DNA of 38,223 nt, from NCBI GenBank assembly GCA_023228025.1, contig JALOCD010000036.1:1-38223 (forward strand), given 5' to 3'. This DNA comes from Prolixibacteraceae bacterium (lineage in GTDB: Bacteria > Bacteroidota > Bacteroidia > Bacteroidales > Prolixibacteraceae). The notes under the pieces were generated by a model. That model had not been told where the DNA came from. It saw nothing but the letters and a program-made list of their open reading frames with translations, and searched no databases. This document shows positions 1 through 8,141 of the stretch, one piece after another. Within the stretch, counting starts at the first letter, position 1, and every line of letters begins with the position of its first letter. The translations under genes were made by a program, and so were the position numbers.

Positions 1-118
1 TAATTATTTGAAATTTAATTGTAAAACAGAGATGATTTGCTAATAGACCCATATAAATCGTTTGCTATAATATATAAATAACTGTAAATCAATCATTAAA
101 AATGGGCGGCTTAAGCGC

Positions 119-832
119 TTATACCAAAAGAATTATTTGATATCTAGGACAAATCATATCTTTAATTGTAACATAAAAAAATCTAAAAACATTGCTAAAC
201 AATCCAACCATAAGTAATAAGAAACCAAAAATAATTAGAAATACTCCAATTGCAATTCCCAATGTGAAGAGTCCAACCATAATTGAAATGACAGCCAATC
301 CATAAATAAACTCGCTTTTTTTACTTGATTGGTTTTTTGATCTATCTATCTTTTGGGATTTTACGTCAAAATAGTCATCAAATGAATACTTTTTACTGTC
401 TATTTGGAGATTGACACCACTTACTATTATCTGAAAATCCTTGTAATATATAATCTTTGAAAGCTCATACTCCTTTTTTAATCTTTCTGATTGCTCAATA
501 TGGTATTTTTTAGAATTTACTTCTGCCTCTTTCCTTTTTAATTCTTGTTCTTTAAATAGTAATTCTCTTTCTTTTTCTAAAAGATCATTGTAATTGGAAT
601 CTGATTTATTTTCTGTACTTGACCTACTAAATGAAATATCATATTGACGACGTTTTATATCATCAGACAATGTCTCATATGCAGAATAAATCTCTTTGAA
701 TCTTTCTTCAAAGAATTTATCACCACTTTGCTTGTCTGGATGATATTTAGTGGCATATAATCTAAATGCTTTTTTAATCTCATCCTTCGAAGCATTTTTT
801 TCTAATCCTAATATTTGATAATAATTTTTCAC
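119..832 (-). CDS. J-domain (DnaJ-like) membrane protein
   Basis: The protein has 237 residues. Residues 2-70 form a J domain with the HPD tripeptide at 31-33, the signature that stimulates Hsp70/DnaK ATPase. A charged Glu/Lys-rich segment at about 85-122 probably forms a coiled coil. Residues about 175-220 contain two closely spaced hydrophobic stretches likely to be membrane helices. There is no Gly/Phe-rich or zinc-finger region, so this is a specialised J-protein (class C type) that would recruit DnaK to the membrane rather than general DnaJ. The client is unknown. The gene stands alone and is markedly more AT-rich than the genes to its right, which hints at horizontal origin (inference). 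The start at 832 places the J domain at the very N terminus, as usual. No partner gene is visible. Confidence 0.85.
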   Translation of the reverse strand: MKNYYQILGLEKNASKDEIKKAFRLYATKYHPDKQSGDKFFEERFKEIYSAYETLSDDIKRRQYDISFSRSSTENKSDSNYNDLLEKERELLFKEQELKRKEAEVNSKKYHIEQSERLKKEYELSKIIYYKDFQIIVSGVNLQIDSKKYSFDDYFDVKSQKIDRSKNQSSKKSEFIYGLAVISIMVGLFTLGIAIGVFLIIFGFLLLMVGLFSNVFRFFYVTIKDMICPRYQIILLV

Positions 833-1253
833 TCGAAATTTGAGTAGATGTGATTTTGAGGCACTTTATACCACCTACCATCCTTTATATCCAGTACAAA
901 CATGCTTCATACGTCTAGTTTTGGAGCAAAGAGGTAGGTTTGTTGCGTGTTAGATGGTCATAAACTTACCTAATAATATTTGAACACCAAAGCTTTAGGC
1001 AGGAAAATTGTGCCGGGCAAACCCGGGTGATGCGGTTTGTAACCCACCTCGCTGGTGCGGATAAGGATAAAGTAAAAAGGATAAAGTGGCATTTCATTTG
1101 AATCGAAAATTCTGGGTGATGTTGATCAAATTCAACCACTTCGCGGTTAAAAATATTCATTCAAAACCTAAATATTTTGGCTACCACAAATCCCACTTTA
1201 TCCTTTATCCTTTATCCTTTATCCTTTATCCTTTATCCTTTATCCTTTTTACT
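833..1253. other. Repeat-rich spacer, no gene
   Basis: No convincing gene was found. The right half holds a heptamer array (1196-1244) and long inverted repeats (1065-1086 with 1238-1259; 1079-1094 with 1189-1204). Possible short reading frames here on both strands are low-complexity translations of the repeats or antisense to the thioesterase. Confidence 0.6.
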
Positions 1254-1259
1254 TTATCC
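1065..1259. repeat. 22-bp inverted repeat with internal heptamer tandem array
   Basis: The arm at 1065-1086 (GGATAAAG, then TAAAAA, then GGATAAAG) is the perfect reverse complement of 1238-1259. Between them, 1196-1244 holds seven perfect head-to-tail copies of the heptamer CTTTATC. The right arm overlaps the last two codons of the thioesterase gene. The array could change length by slipped-strand mispairing, but it lies at the 3' end of the gene, so phase variation of a start or promoter is not suggested. Confidence 0.85.
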
Positions 1260-1742
1260 TTCTTCAAAAAACGCCTCCACCCCCGGGTAATCAAACTCGG
1301 CCATCGCCTTGTCAAGCGGGAAAAGAAAAAACTTGCACTTCGCGGTAGCGCAGACGGTTCCGTCGCTGCTCAAAAGTTTCCCTTCAACCACAGCCACCCT
1401 GCTATTTTGCTCTACCAGTTTTGCCCTGAGGGTAATCTCCCCATCGCTGATCAGCACCGCCTTCCGGTAGCTGATCTCCATGGAGGTTGTCACCCCGGTG
1501 GTTTTGCAATTTGTCAGAACGACCCAACTGCAAAGTTCATCCATCAGCGCCGCCTGAATGCCCCCATGCAAAACATTTCTGAACCCTTCCGCCCATCTTT
1601 GCGGGTTCCATTGTGCCGTAACCTCATCGCCATCCATGGCGAATTTCAATTGCAATCCCTTCTCGTTGTTGGGCGAACAACCAAAACAGTTGTACTCTCT
1701 CCGTCCGGATGTCAGGTAAGGGTTGGTTATTTTTCTGCTCAT
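1254..1742 (-). CDS. PaaI-type hotdog-fold thioesterase
   Basis: This 162-residue protein matches the single-domain 4HBT/PaaI hotdog family, which hydrolyses acyl-CoA thioesters. The N-terminal CFGCSPNNEKGLQLKF segment (residues about 19-34) and the LHGGIQAALMDELCSW helix (about 58-73) are hallmarks of the family; the HGG turn and the following acidic residue belong to the usual active site. Length is normal. The substrate cannot be deduced. The gene is isolated between two repeat-rich spacers, and its stop lies inside an inverted repeat. No operon partner is visible. Confidence 0.85.
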   Translation of the reverse strand: MSRKITNPYLTSGRREYNCFGCSPNNEKGLQLKFAMDGDEVTAQWNPQRWAEGFRNVLHGGIQAALMDELCSWVVLTNCKTTGVTTSMEISYRKAVLISDGEITLRAKLVEQNSRVAVVEGKLLSSDGTVCATAKCKFFLFPLDKAMAEFDYPGVEAFFEEG

Positions 1743-2158
1743 TATTCAAAAATTTGATTCTGAATCATTTAATGTCTGGTTAATATCCTTCTTTATCCAC
1801 TACGTGGAAAATGACCGAAATTATTCATTTATTCTACAATACTGTATCCGCTACGCGGAAAGCAATCTGTCGTCGACAAACGTTGATGGTAAAAATATAA
1901 TACACTGTAAAACAATAGCTAGAATAAACATCTTTTCCGCGTAGCGGATACAGTATTGTAGAATATCATGCCCCAAAGTACATTTTACCTCGTAGAGGTT
2001 AAAGAAATTTAGCCTTTTCAGTGGTTTTGCAATATTTTACCGGACACCATTGATAAATATATCTATTTCAATGCACGCCTAAATAAGACCTTGTGCACTA
2101 CTGAAACCCTTCAAACATTTTAACATTATAAACTTTTCAAACCCTTGAAACTAATTCA
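1743..2158. other. Spacer with palindromic repeat elements, no gene
   Basis: No gene was found. The spacer contains four short hairpins of one sequence family and a pair of 31-bp inverted repeats (see the separate entry). The part next to the helicase (2121-2142) carries a 22-bp sequence found again at 10911-10932 with a single mismatch. Confidence 0.6.
1797..1998. repeat. Palindromic repeat cluster with 31-bp inverted repeats
   Basis: Positions 1831-1861 and 1934-1964 are perfect 31-bp inverted repeats around a 72-bp centre, the layout of a tiny MITE or REP-like element. Inside each arm is the hairpin CCGCTACGCGG (1848-1858; inverted at 1937-1947). Related hairpins flank it: CCACTACGTGG at 1797-1807 and CCTCGTAGAGG (reverse complement CCTCTACGAGG) at 1988-1998. 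The variable stem base changes together with its partner. No transposase is nearby. Confidence 0.85.
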
Positions 2159-5100
2159 TCATTTACTCAACTCAACTTTAACCACTTCATTCTTTTGAAG
2201 ATACCAGATATTTCCTTCGCAGGAGTTGTACCCCATCTTTTTCAGGTCAGTCAGGTATCCTTTCATCTGCCGGATATCCTTGTCCGACTTTTCTCCGGTT
2301 TTGTAATCGATCACAACAGCTGTATTCTCCTTGAGTAGAACACGGTCTGGCCGGTGTTTGGATTCACCCACCCGCAGGATATCACGCTCGTTCAGCACCC
2401 GCCACTGATCTGAAAACCAGGTGGCATAAGGTTCTTTCAGCAACATATCATTGATCCTGACAACGATTTCCCTGCCATCCTCTGCACTCAGCGCCCCGGA
2501 TACAACCATTTGATTGACAGCAATCCCCACATCTCCTCGGGTCTTTATCTTTTCGAAAACCTGGTGCATTACGGTTCCCTTGTTGATCCTTTCCGCCTGT
2601 CCGGCACCGGTCAGTTGGAAATAATCCTTGCTGTGCAACCTTATTTTCATCCTGTTACTGCTCGAACTAAGCATCAGCGGTTGATTTGGCTTGATTTTCA
2701 CCTCAGGCGACTCATTTTTACCGGCAATATCCAGCGATCCCAATTCAAAAATCTTTTCGTCCAGACTCCAGAATTTACCAAAATCGCTGTATTTTTCCCG
2801 ATCAATGCTGTCCAAAAGCGGCGGGTTTTCTATCAGGGATTGCACCAATTCGGCAACATTCCCGGGCTTTTTAATCTCCTCCTTGTAGGGCATGATGATG
2901 AAAAGGTTATTAATTGCCCGTGTTGCTGCCACATAAAGTAAATTGAGGTTATCCAGGATACTGTACAAGAACTCTTTGTTGTAATCGTACGAGAAAATGG
3001 ACTCCTTTAAATTACTTTCACACTTTAACAAAACCATTTTCAGGTTGTTAAAAGGCTCAATCTCCGGAATGGACCAGATGTAAGGTAACTTGCGGGGATT
3101 CAATCCAACCTCCCAATTACAGAAGGGAATGAAAACAGTCGGGTATTCGAGCCCTTTGGATTGGTGTATCGAAGAGATCCTGATAAAATTCTGAATGTTG
3201 GTAAGGTTGAGCGTCTTGTTGCTTCCGCTCGCCTCCCACCACTCCAGAAAACCGGAAATCCCTCCGCAATCATCCCTGCCATATTCAAGTGCCATGTCCA
3301 GGAATGCCTGCAAAAACAGCTTTTCCCCGACGATTGACCCAAGCTCAAAATGGTCGACAATGGAGACAGCCAGTTCATAAAGCGGCAAAGCCAATAGCCC
3401 CGTAACAAATTCGGAATTGGGATCTTCATCCAGCCATTTTTCGAAAAGGACGGGAACCGGCGCTCCGGGGTCGAATAGCCCATGCAGATCGATCTGCTGC
3501 CCGGTCCCATCGGGTATATCCTCCTGCTTCAATACCCGGTAATATCCATATAGGATTTCGGCCCTGACCTTCTGAGGCTCCTTGCGGGTAAAAAACCAAA
3601 AGAAATTCACCACAAACCGCACGACCTGCGATTGCCCGATTTTAAGCGTATCGCTGGTAATTACATCGTAAATACAGCCCGGTTGCGGGTCACTCTTTTT
3701 CCGTTCCCAAAGCGCCTTGGCGATCAAACCGGCTTCTGAATTTTCCCTTACCAGGATGGTGATCTCCTCGGCTTTTACGCCTGATTTCTGAACCTCCTCC
3801 AACTGCCCGATCAGATGAACCAGGGCTATCTCCCTGAACCCATGCTTGCTTTTTGCCTCTTCGGCATCGACAAAGGTTATCTTGACGTGTCCTTCCGGTA
3901 TCCCCGGATGTGAACAAATTTGATAAGGATCCCCGTATGCCTGGGCAATAACCCCGTGCAGTTCTTCAAATTGAAAGCCGGGAGTCTCCTCTTCAAACCA
4001 ATTGTTTAGATAGGCCGACGCGTTTCGAAAAAGGGTATTGTTGAAATCCACGATATTTTTTCTGCTTCGCCAATTCTTGTCAAGAACCTCCTCCCTGACC
4101 GGTTGATGGCCCAAGTCGCGGACCAATTGATTGGCCAGCAGGTTCCAGTCGCCGTTTCTCCAGCGATAGATGGACTGTTTGACATCCCCAACTACCAGCG
4201 AGGAGTACCCCGAGGCCAGCGCATTTTCTACCAGTGGTTTAAAATTGTTCCATTGCTGAACGGAGGTATCCTGAAATTCGTCCAGCATGAAATGATGGTA
4301 GATTAGACCCACCTTCTCATAAATGAACGGGGTATCATTCCCTTCGATGATTTTTCCTATCATTCTGCCCGAATCACTGAGAAGTACCATGTTGTTTTCC
4401 TTCAACACCTCCTTCATTTTTAGGGCTATATTTCCCAACAGCCCAAAAGGATAGATGTTTTTCAAAATTGCCTGAGCGCTGTTGATTTTGGGAGTTTCCT
4501 CCGACAAGGCCTCAACCGCCTCATTCAACAATCTGTTTAATCCAGCATGGTACAAGGTTTCAATTTGGCTAATCAGCCCCGGATTATCACTCTTCTTGTA
4601 CCAGTTTCCTGGATTGTGCCTGGCCTCCAGTGCCGTTTTGGTGGGAGTCTCAAATTTCCCGTTTACCAGCTTGTTGAAGATATTGACAAAGGTATTTTTC
4701 CCTCCTTTGAATTGATCAATGCCCAAGCCCGCTCCAGAAATCAATGCAATAGCTTCCTGCCCGATTCCCCTTAACCTTACATCCGACTCCCTGACCACTT
4801 GCTTGATTGCCTGAACATAGAGACTGAGGCTCTCTTTGCCGGCCAAAGATTGTGCTAATTCGTCCCCAAAGATTTTGAATGCCTCTTTCTCGACCTCTTT
4901 GCCAAATTTTAAAAGCTCCTGCCTGAAATCCCAACTTCTACCCTCCTCCAGATTTTCCTCGAGAAAGAGGATCATCCAGCTCATCAACAAACTGTTCTCT
5001 TCAATTTCCTGAAACAGGAGGTCAATGGCATCTTCCAGCGCTTGCCGGTTGTCGATCTCCGTTCGGAAAGAGGCATTCAACCGGATCTCCCTGGCAAAAG

Positions 5101-5449
5101 CCCTGATCACCTTTTGAAAGAAGCTGTCGATGGTCATGACTGAAAACCGGGAGTAATCGTGGAGGATCAATTTCAGGATTTCAGTCGCTTTCTCGCGTAT
5201 CCTTTGTTCACTACCTACCCCCTTCAATAGCGTCAAATACCTTGAATCGCTGCCATTGGAAAGGTTTCCCAACTCATTTAAGATGCGGTCCTTCATCTCG
5301 GCCGTTGCCTTATTGGTGAAGGTAACTGCCAGTATATTCCTGTATGATTTAGGCCGGGCGAACAACATTTTAAGGTATTCACCAACAAGCAGGAAGGTTT
5401 TGCCCGATCCTGCCGAAGCCTTGTAAATGTTCAATCCGCTGACTGCCAT
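2159..5449 (-). CDS. AddA/RecB-like UvrD-family helicase-nuclease
   Basis: The 1096-residue protein is a superfamily 1 helicase fused to a PD-(D/E)XK nuclease. Walker A (ASAGSGKT) is at 11-18 and motif Ia (VTFTNKATAEM) near 42-52. Walker B (LDEFQDT) is near 388, followed by GDVKQSIYRWR (motif III) and the motif-V-like SIHQSKGLEYPTVF near 790. Motif VI (YVAATRA) is near 850. The C terminus carries HRPDRV and VIDYKTGEK, the nuclease core acids and lysine. This is the AddA-like subunit of double-strand break resection enzymes, which feeds RecA in recombination repair. The usual AddB-type partner is not adjacent: the next gene upstream is a divergent sigma factor. The start at 5449 puts Walker A ten residues in, as in relatives. 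Confidence 0.9.
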   Translation of the reverse strand: MAVSGLNIYKASAGSGKTFLLVGEYLKMLFARPKSYRNILAVTFTNKATAEMKDRILNELGNLSNGSDSRYLTLLKGVGSEQRIREKATEILKLILHDYSRFSVMTIDSFFQKVIRAFAREIRLNASFRTEIDNRQALEDAIDLLFQEIEENSLLMSWMILFLEENLEEGRSWDFRQELLKFGKEVEKEAFKIFGDELAQSLAGKESLSLYVQAIKQVVRESDVRLRGIGQEAIALISGAGLGIDQFKGGKNTFVNIFNKLVNGKFETPTKTALEARHNPGNWYKKSDNPGLISQIETLYHAGLNRLLNEAVEALSEETPKINSAQAILKNIYPFGLLGNIALKMKEVLKENNMVLLSDSGRMIGKIIEGNDTPFIYEKVGLIYHHFMLDEFQDTSVQQWNNFKPLVENALASGYSSLVVGDVKQSIYRWRNGDWNLLANQLVRDLGHQPVREEVLDKNWRSRKNIVDFNNTLFRNASAYLNNWFEEETPGFQFEELHGVIAQAYGDPYQICSHPGIPEGHVKITFVDAEEAKSKHGFREIALVHLIGQLEEVQKSGVKAEEITILVRENSEAGLIAKALWERKKSDPQPGCIYDVITSDTLKIGQSQVVRFVVNFFWFFTRKEPQKVRAEILYGYYRVLKQEDIPDGTGQQIDLHGLFDPGAPVPVLFEKWLDEDPNSEFVTGLLALPLYELAVSIVDHFELGSIVGEKLFLQAFLDMALEYGRDDCGGISGFLEWWEASGSNKTLNLTNIQNFIRISSIHQSKGLEYPTVFIPFCNWEVGLNPRKLPYIWSIPEIEPFNNLKMVLLKCESNLKESIFSYDYNKEFLYSILDNLNLLYVAATRAINNLFIIMPYKEEIKKPGNVAELVQSLIENPPLLDSIDREKYSDFGKFWSLDEKIFELGSLDIAGKNESPEVKIKPNQPLMLSSSSNRMKIRLHSKDYFQLTGAGQAERINKGTVMHQVFEKIKTRGDVGIAVNQMVVSGALSAEDGREIVVRINDMLLKEPYATWFSDQWRVLNERDILRVGESKHRPDRVLLKENTAVVIDYKTGEKSDKDIRQMKGYLTDLKKMGYNSCEGNIWYLQKNEVVKVELSK

Positions 5450-5606
5450 ACTTTATGGTTAATCTGATTGTGCTAAAATTAGGTATTATGATTGAACCTT
5501 ATGACACTACTCAAGATTTCCAGCCATTTTTAATTAATTTATCCTCACAAATTGATTAAATTAGGCTGATTGAACAGATGTTACAATAAAATAATAGAAA
5601 TCGGAT

Positions 5607-5634
5607 GCAACATTTTATTTATGGCTGCGTCTTT
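5607..5634 (+). promoter_or_regulatory. Candidate ECF-type autoregulatory promoter
   Basis: The 5' region of the sigma-factor gene contains GCAACATTTT (from 5608) and, 15 bases after its GCAAC, CGTCTTT (5628-5634). This resembles the -35 AAC and -10 CGTC pattern of ECF-dependent promoters, which often drive their own sigma gene. The downstream distance of about 30 bases to the ATG at 5667 fits. It is inferred by eye only. Confidence 0.5.
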
Positions 5635-5666
5635 AGAGTAAAAGAGAGAAAACTGGAACAGTAAAG

Positions 5667-6226
5667 ATGTACATCAACATTCATCAACCTTTGATCGACA
5701 GGTGCCTTTTAAATGACAAAGAGGCCCAATTCAGTCTGTACAAACTGTATTACCGGTCGATGTACAATACCTCGCTGAGAATTGTCAATGACAGCGATGA
5801 TGCGGAAGATATCATGCAGGAGTCGTTTTTGACCGCATTTCAAAAGCTAAGTAGTTACAAAGGGGAGGTAAGTTTCGGAATATGGCTGAAAAGGATCGTG
5901 GTGAACCGATCGTTGGATTATCTGAGAAAGCGGAAAGTAGCCTTTGAAGAGGTAAGTTCAGATCTGTCAGTTTATGACGAAGAGCCGGAGAATGAACCCA
6001 CTTTCACTGTTGAAGAGGTAAAGCTGCCATCTCTCAGATGTCGGACGGCTATCGGACCATACTCTCCCTGCTTCTGCTTGAAGGATATGATCACGAAGAG
6101 GTGAGCGAGATTCTGGGGATCAGCAATGTAACCAGCCGTACACAGTTCTGTCGTGCAAAGCAACATCTCAGGGAAATACTAATCGGAAGAAGAGTAAAAC
6201 AAATGACATTGGAACAATATGGATAA
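5667..6226 (+). CDS. ECF RNA polymerase sigma factor, interrupted by a 1-nt frameshift
   Basis: Region 2 is read from 5667 (residues about 22-90, with DAEDIMQESFLTAFQKL and the SFGIWLKRIVVNRSLDYLRK segment). Region 4 continues in another frame from about 6023, with SDGYRTILSLLLLEGYDHEEVSEILG and then the DNA-contacting helix near SNVTSRTQFCRAKQHL. The first frame runs out of homology after VEEVK and stops at 6104. Adding one G near 6023 (AAGCTGCC to AAGGCTGCC) restores a continuous protein of about 186 residues, normal for the family. No canonical slippery heptamer is seen. This is therefore either a recent frameshift or a sequencing/assembly error. The stop overlaps the next gene's start by 8 bases (ATGGATAA), implying translational coupling to its membrane partner. 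It probably responds to envelope conditions. Confidence 0.85.
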
Positions 6227-6773
6227 GCTAGAAAAATTATTCCGGGACCAACATGAAGCTTTCGACGAAGAGCCAAAGGAAGGTCATCTCCTGCGGTTTG
6301 AGGAGAGGCTTGAAAAATATCACAAGCGTAAAAAACCAATTTTGAGAAGTTGGCCATTTCTTAAGATCGCATCGCTGGTGATCATCGTTCTGCTCTCCGC
6401 CAATCTCTTCCTTTATCTGCTCCCGGGCAAGGCAGACAAGCAGGTTCAGGGATTAACCTACAACGAGATGGATGAAACAGCCAGGTTCTATACTGTCCGG
6501 ATTAACAGTGGCCTATCCCAGCTGCAACAGATGGCCGATCAAGGTATTGGGACCTCCCAGGATCTGGCGCAGGTAAAAAAGGAGATGGATGAGATGGACA
6601 GGTTGCACCAGGATTTGCAGAAAGAGTACAGCAATAACCCAAATGACGAACGGGTAATCAATGCCATGATCGAATATTATCAAACGAAACTTGACATCAT
6701 CAACACCATCAAAACGGATTTGGAAAATGTAAAATCAGTAAAAAATAAAAACCATGAAAACACAAAACTTTAA
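6219..6773 (+). CDS. Putative anti-sigma factor, single-pass membrane protein
   Basis: The 184-residue protein has an acidic/basic cytoplasmic N-terminal segment (1-45), one hydrophobic helix (about 46-68) and a periplasmic part (about 70-184) rich in charged heptad-like helices, likely coiled coil. It starts inside the sigma gene's stop and ends inside the next gene (20-base overlap). This position and topology are typical of Bacteroidota proteins that bind and silence the upstream ECF sigma factor at the membrane. No zinc-binding HxxxCxxC anti-sigma motif is seen, so the anti-sigma role is inferred from position and topology, not from a domain match. Confidence 0.6.
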   Translation: MDKLEKLFRDQHEAFDEEPKEGHLLRFEERLEKYHKRKKPILRSWPFLKIASLVIIVLLSANLFLYLLPGKADKQVQGLTYNEMDETARFYTVRINSGLSQLQQMADQGIGTSQDLAQVKKEMDEMDRLHQDLQKEYSNNPNDERVINAMIEYYQTKLDIINTIKTDLENVKSVKNKNHENTKL

Positions 6774-7785
6774 ATTACTCCTTCTTATTCTGCTGGTAAC
6801 AAGCTTTCAGCTTCACGCGGAGAGGATATCAAAAAGAATCTACAAAAGCTTTCCTGTCAGTCAGGTAAGCAAATTGGAACTTTCCAACAAATACGGGAAC
6901 ATCCAGATCGACGACAACCGAAAAGACTCGGTGGTGATTGATGTCACTGTATGGGTAGAAGGAAACGGTAGCCGCGCACAGAGAGTATTAGACAACATTG
7001 AAGTGGACATCAATACATCCGGAAATTCGGTTTCTGCCTCCACGGAGTTCAGAAATGAGTTCAACAACAACAATCAGAATTTCAGCATCGATTACCATGT
7101 TTCAGTTCCGGCCGACCGCGACCTGAACGTCTCCCAAAAGTATGGTTCAGTGAACATGAACAACCTGACCGGGAAAGGGGTCTTCGACATCAAATACGGT
7201 GATATCAGGGCGAAAAATCTTCTTTCACCTCAGCTTTCAATAGATATTGCCTACAGCAAGGCTACAATAGAGGCAACTAAAAACCTTAGTCTTACCATCA
7301 GGTATTCCAAGTATAATTCCGGGAAAGGCGAAAATTGTACTGTTGATTCAAGATATTCTGCAATGGTTATGGGCGACTGCAATGATGTTAACCTGGATTC
7401 GAAATACGACGATTTCAGATGTGGAACCATCAATAACCTCCTTGCCAACTCCATGTACACCGGATACAAAATAGATAAACTTCTTTCATCCCTGGTATTA
7501 AACAATGGGTACGGCGATTTTAGCATTGGATCTGTATCTGCCAATTTCAAAAGTATCAAGGTGAGTAGCCGCTACGCCGGTGTTAAACTTGGTATCGAGC
7601 CTGGCGCTTCATACAGATTGGATGGAAATGTCAGGTATTGTGGGCTGAAGCACCCAACAGGCAAATTGAACCAATCCAGGGAGGATACCAGTTATGAAGT
7701 TCACGGTACAATCGGGGATTCAGAATCACCAAAATCGACAGTCACCATCGAAAGTAGCTATGGCAATGTCAGTCTGATGAGATAA
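6754..7785 (+). CDS. Exported DUF4097-type beta-strand repeat protein
   Basis: The 343-residue protein begins with a signal peptide (about 1-22, ending HAE). The rest is made of short beta-strand units with recurring YG turns (NKYGNIQID, QKYGSVNMN, IKYGDIRA, GYGDFSIG, SSYGNVSL), the pattern of DUF4097 putative adhesin-like proteins thought to fold as a beta solenoid. It follows an ECF sigma factor and a putative anti-sigma gene with overlapping ends, a common arrangement in Bacteroidota. It would sit in the periplasm or at the outer membrane and may be the effector or sensor of this sigma system. The molecular role is unknown. Confidence 0.75.
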   Translation: MKTQNFKLLLLILLVTSFQLHAERISKRIYKSFPVSQVSKLELSNKYGNIQIDDNRKDSVVIDVTVWVEGNGSRAQRVLDNIEVDINTSGNSVSASTEFRNEFNNNNQNFSIDYHVSVPADRDLNVSQKYGSVNMNNLTGKGVFDIKYGDIRAKNLLSPQLSIDIAYSKATIEATKNLSLTIRYSKYNSGKGENCTVDSRYSAMVMGDCNDVNLDSKYDDFRCGTINNLLANSMYTGYKIDKLLSSLVLNNGYGDFSIGSVSANFKSIKVSSRYAGVKLGIEPGASYRLDGNVRYCGLKHPTGKLNQSREDTSYEVHGTIGDSESPKSTVTIESSYGNVSLMR

Positions 7786-7809
7786 ACTTCTTTCTTCAAT
7801 GATTATTTA

Positions 7810-7946
7810 TTCATTGCCGTCTGCTTTAGCTGACGGATCATGAATGCAAAATATGACAGGGCTTTAGCCAAATGGGATGCATTGTTTGGCTAAAGCCCTG
7901 AAATATATAATCCCCAAGACCGTCAGCTAAAGCAGACGGCAATGAA
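7810..7946. repeat. Nested palindromic intergenic repeat (REP/MITE-like)
   Basis: The outer arms 7810-7836 and 7920-7946 are perfect 27-bp inverted repeats containing GTCTGCTTTAGCTGAC. Inside, 7857-7872 (CAGGGCTTTAGCCAAA) and 7885-7900 are perfect 16-bp inverted repeats around a 12-base loop. Transcribed from either strand this would fold into one long nested hairpin, and it could act as a terminator or processing signal after the sigma operon. There are no coding sequences inside. Confidence 0.85.
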
Positions 7947-7974
7947 GAAAATGGGATATGTCAGTTCCGCAGAA

Positions 7975-8005
7975 TTTGATTAAACCCAAATAGTATATAA
8001 CTTTG
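7975..8005 (+). promoter_or_regulatory. Bacteroidota-type housekeeping promoter
   Basis: TTTG at 7975-7978 is followed after 19 bases by TAACTTTG at 7998-8005. This matches the Bacteroidota -33/-7 consensus (TTTG, 19-21 bases, TAnnTTTG) exactly. The transcript would start near 8011, giving a leader of about 130 nt before the ATG at 8142. Confidence 0.65.
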
Positions 8006-8020
8006 CACTTCGATGTGAGG

Positions 8021-8116
8021 CAAAATTGAACCGCAACATCCTTCCCGAAGAGTCTGACAAACCTGAATTCTTCACACGCATCAGACTCTCAGGAGATAGT
8101 GCGGTTTGAATTTTGT
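8021..8116 (+). promoter_or_regulatory. Structured 5' leader of the TlpA-like gene
   Basis: The predicted leader contains two nested stems. The inner one is GAGTCTGA (8050-8057) with TCAGACTC (8081-8088). The outer one is CAAAATTGAACCGCA (8021-8035) with 8100-8115, complementary except for one bulge and one mismatch. It lies between a strong promoter and the start codon. I recognise no known riboswitch or leader class. Confidence 0.45.
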
Positions 8117-8141
8117 ATATAAATTAAAGAAGAGGCAAAAC

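Noticed and set aside
966..1160. 64-codon frame on the minus strand
   Set aside because: No homology that I recognise and overlapping an inverted repeat; it may be a decayed fragment, but nothing supports a product.
1196..1244. CRISPR-like array
   Set aside because: The units are seven bases with no spacers and no cas genes; it is a simple tandem repeat.
1086..1757. 223-codon open frame on the plus strand over the thioesterase
   Set aside because: It is antisense to a clear hotdog protein, and its start is a translation of the CTTTATC array.
1831..1964. Insertion sequence
   Set aside because: Only 134 bp with no transposase; at most a MITE or REP-like element.
6015..6040. Programmed ribosomal frameshift in the sigma gene
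   Set aside because: No slippery heptamer or downstream pseudoknot is evident; a 1-nt loss is simpler.
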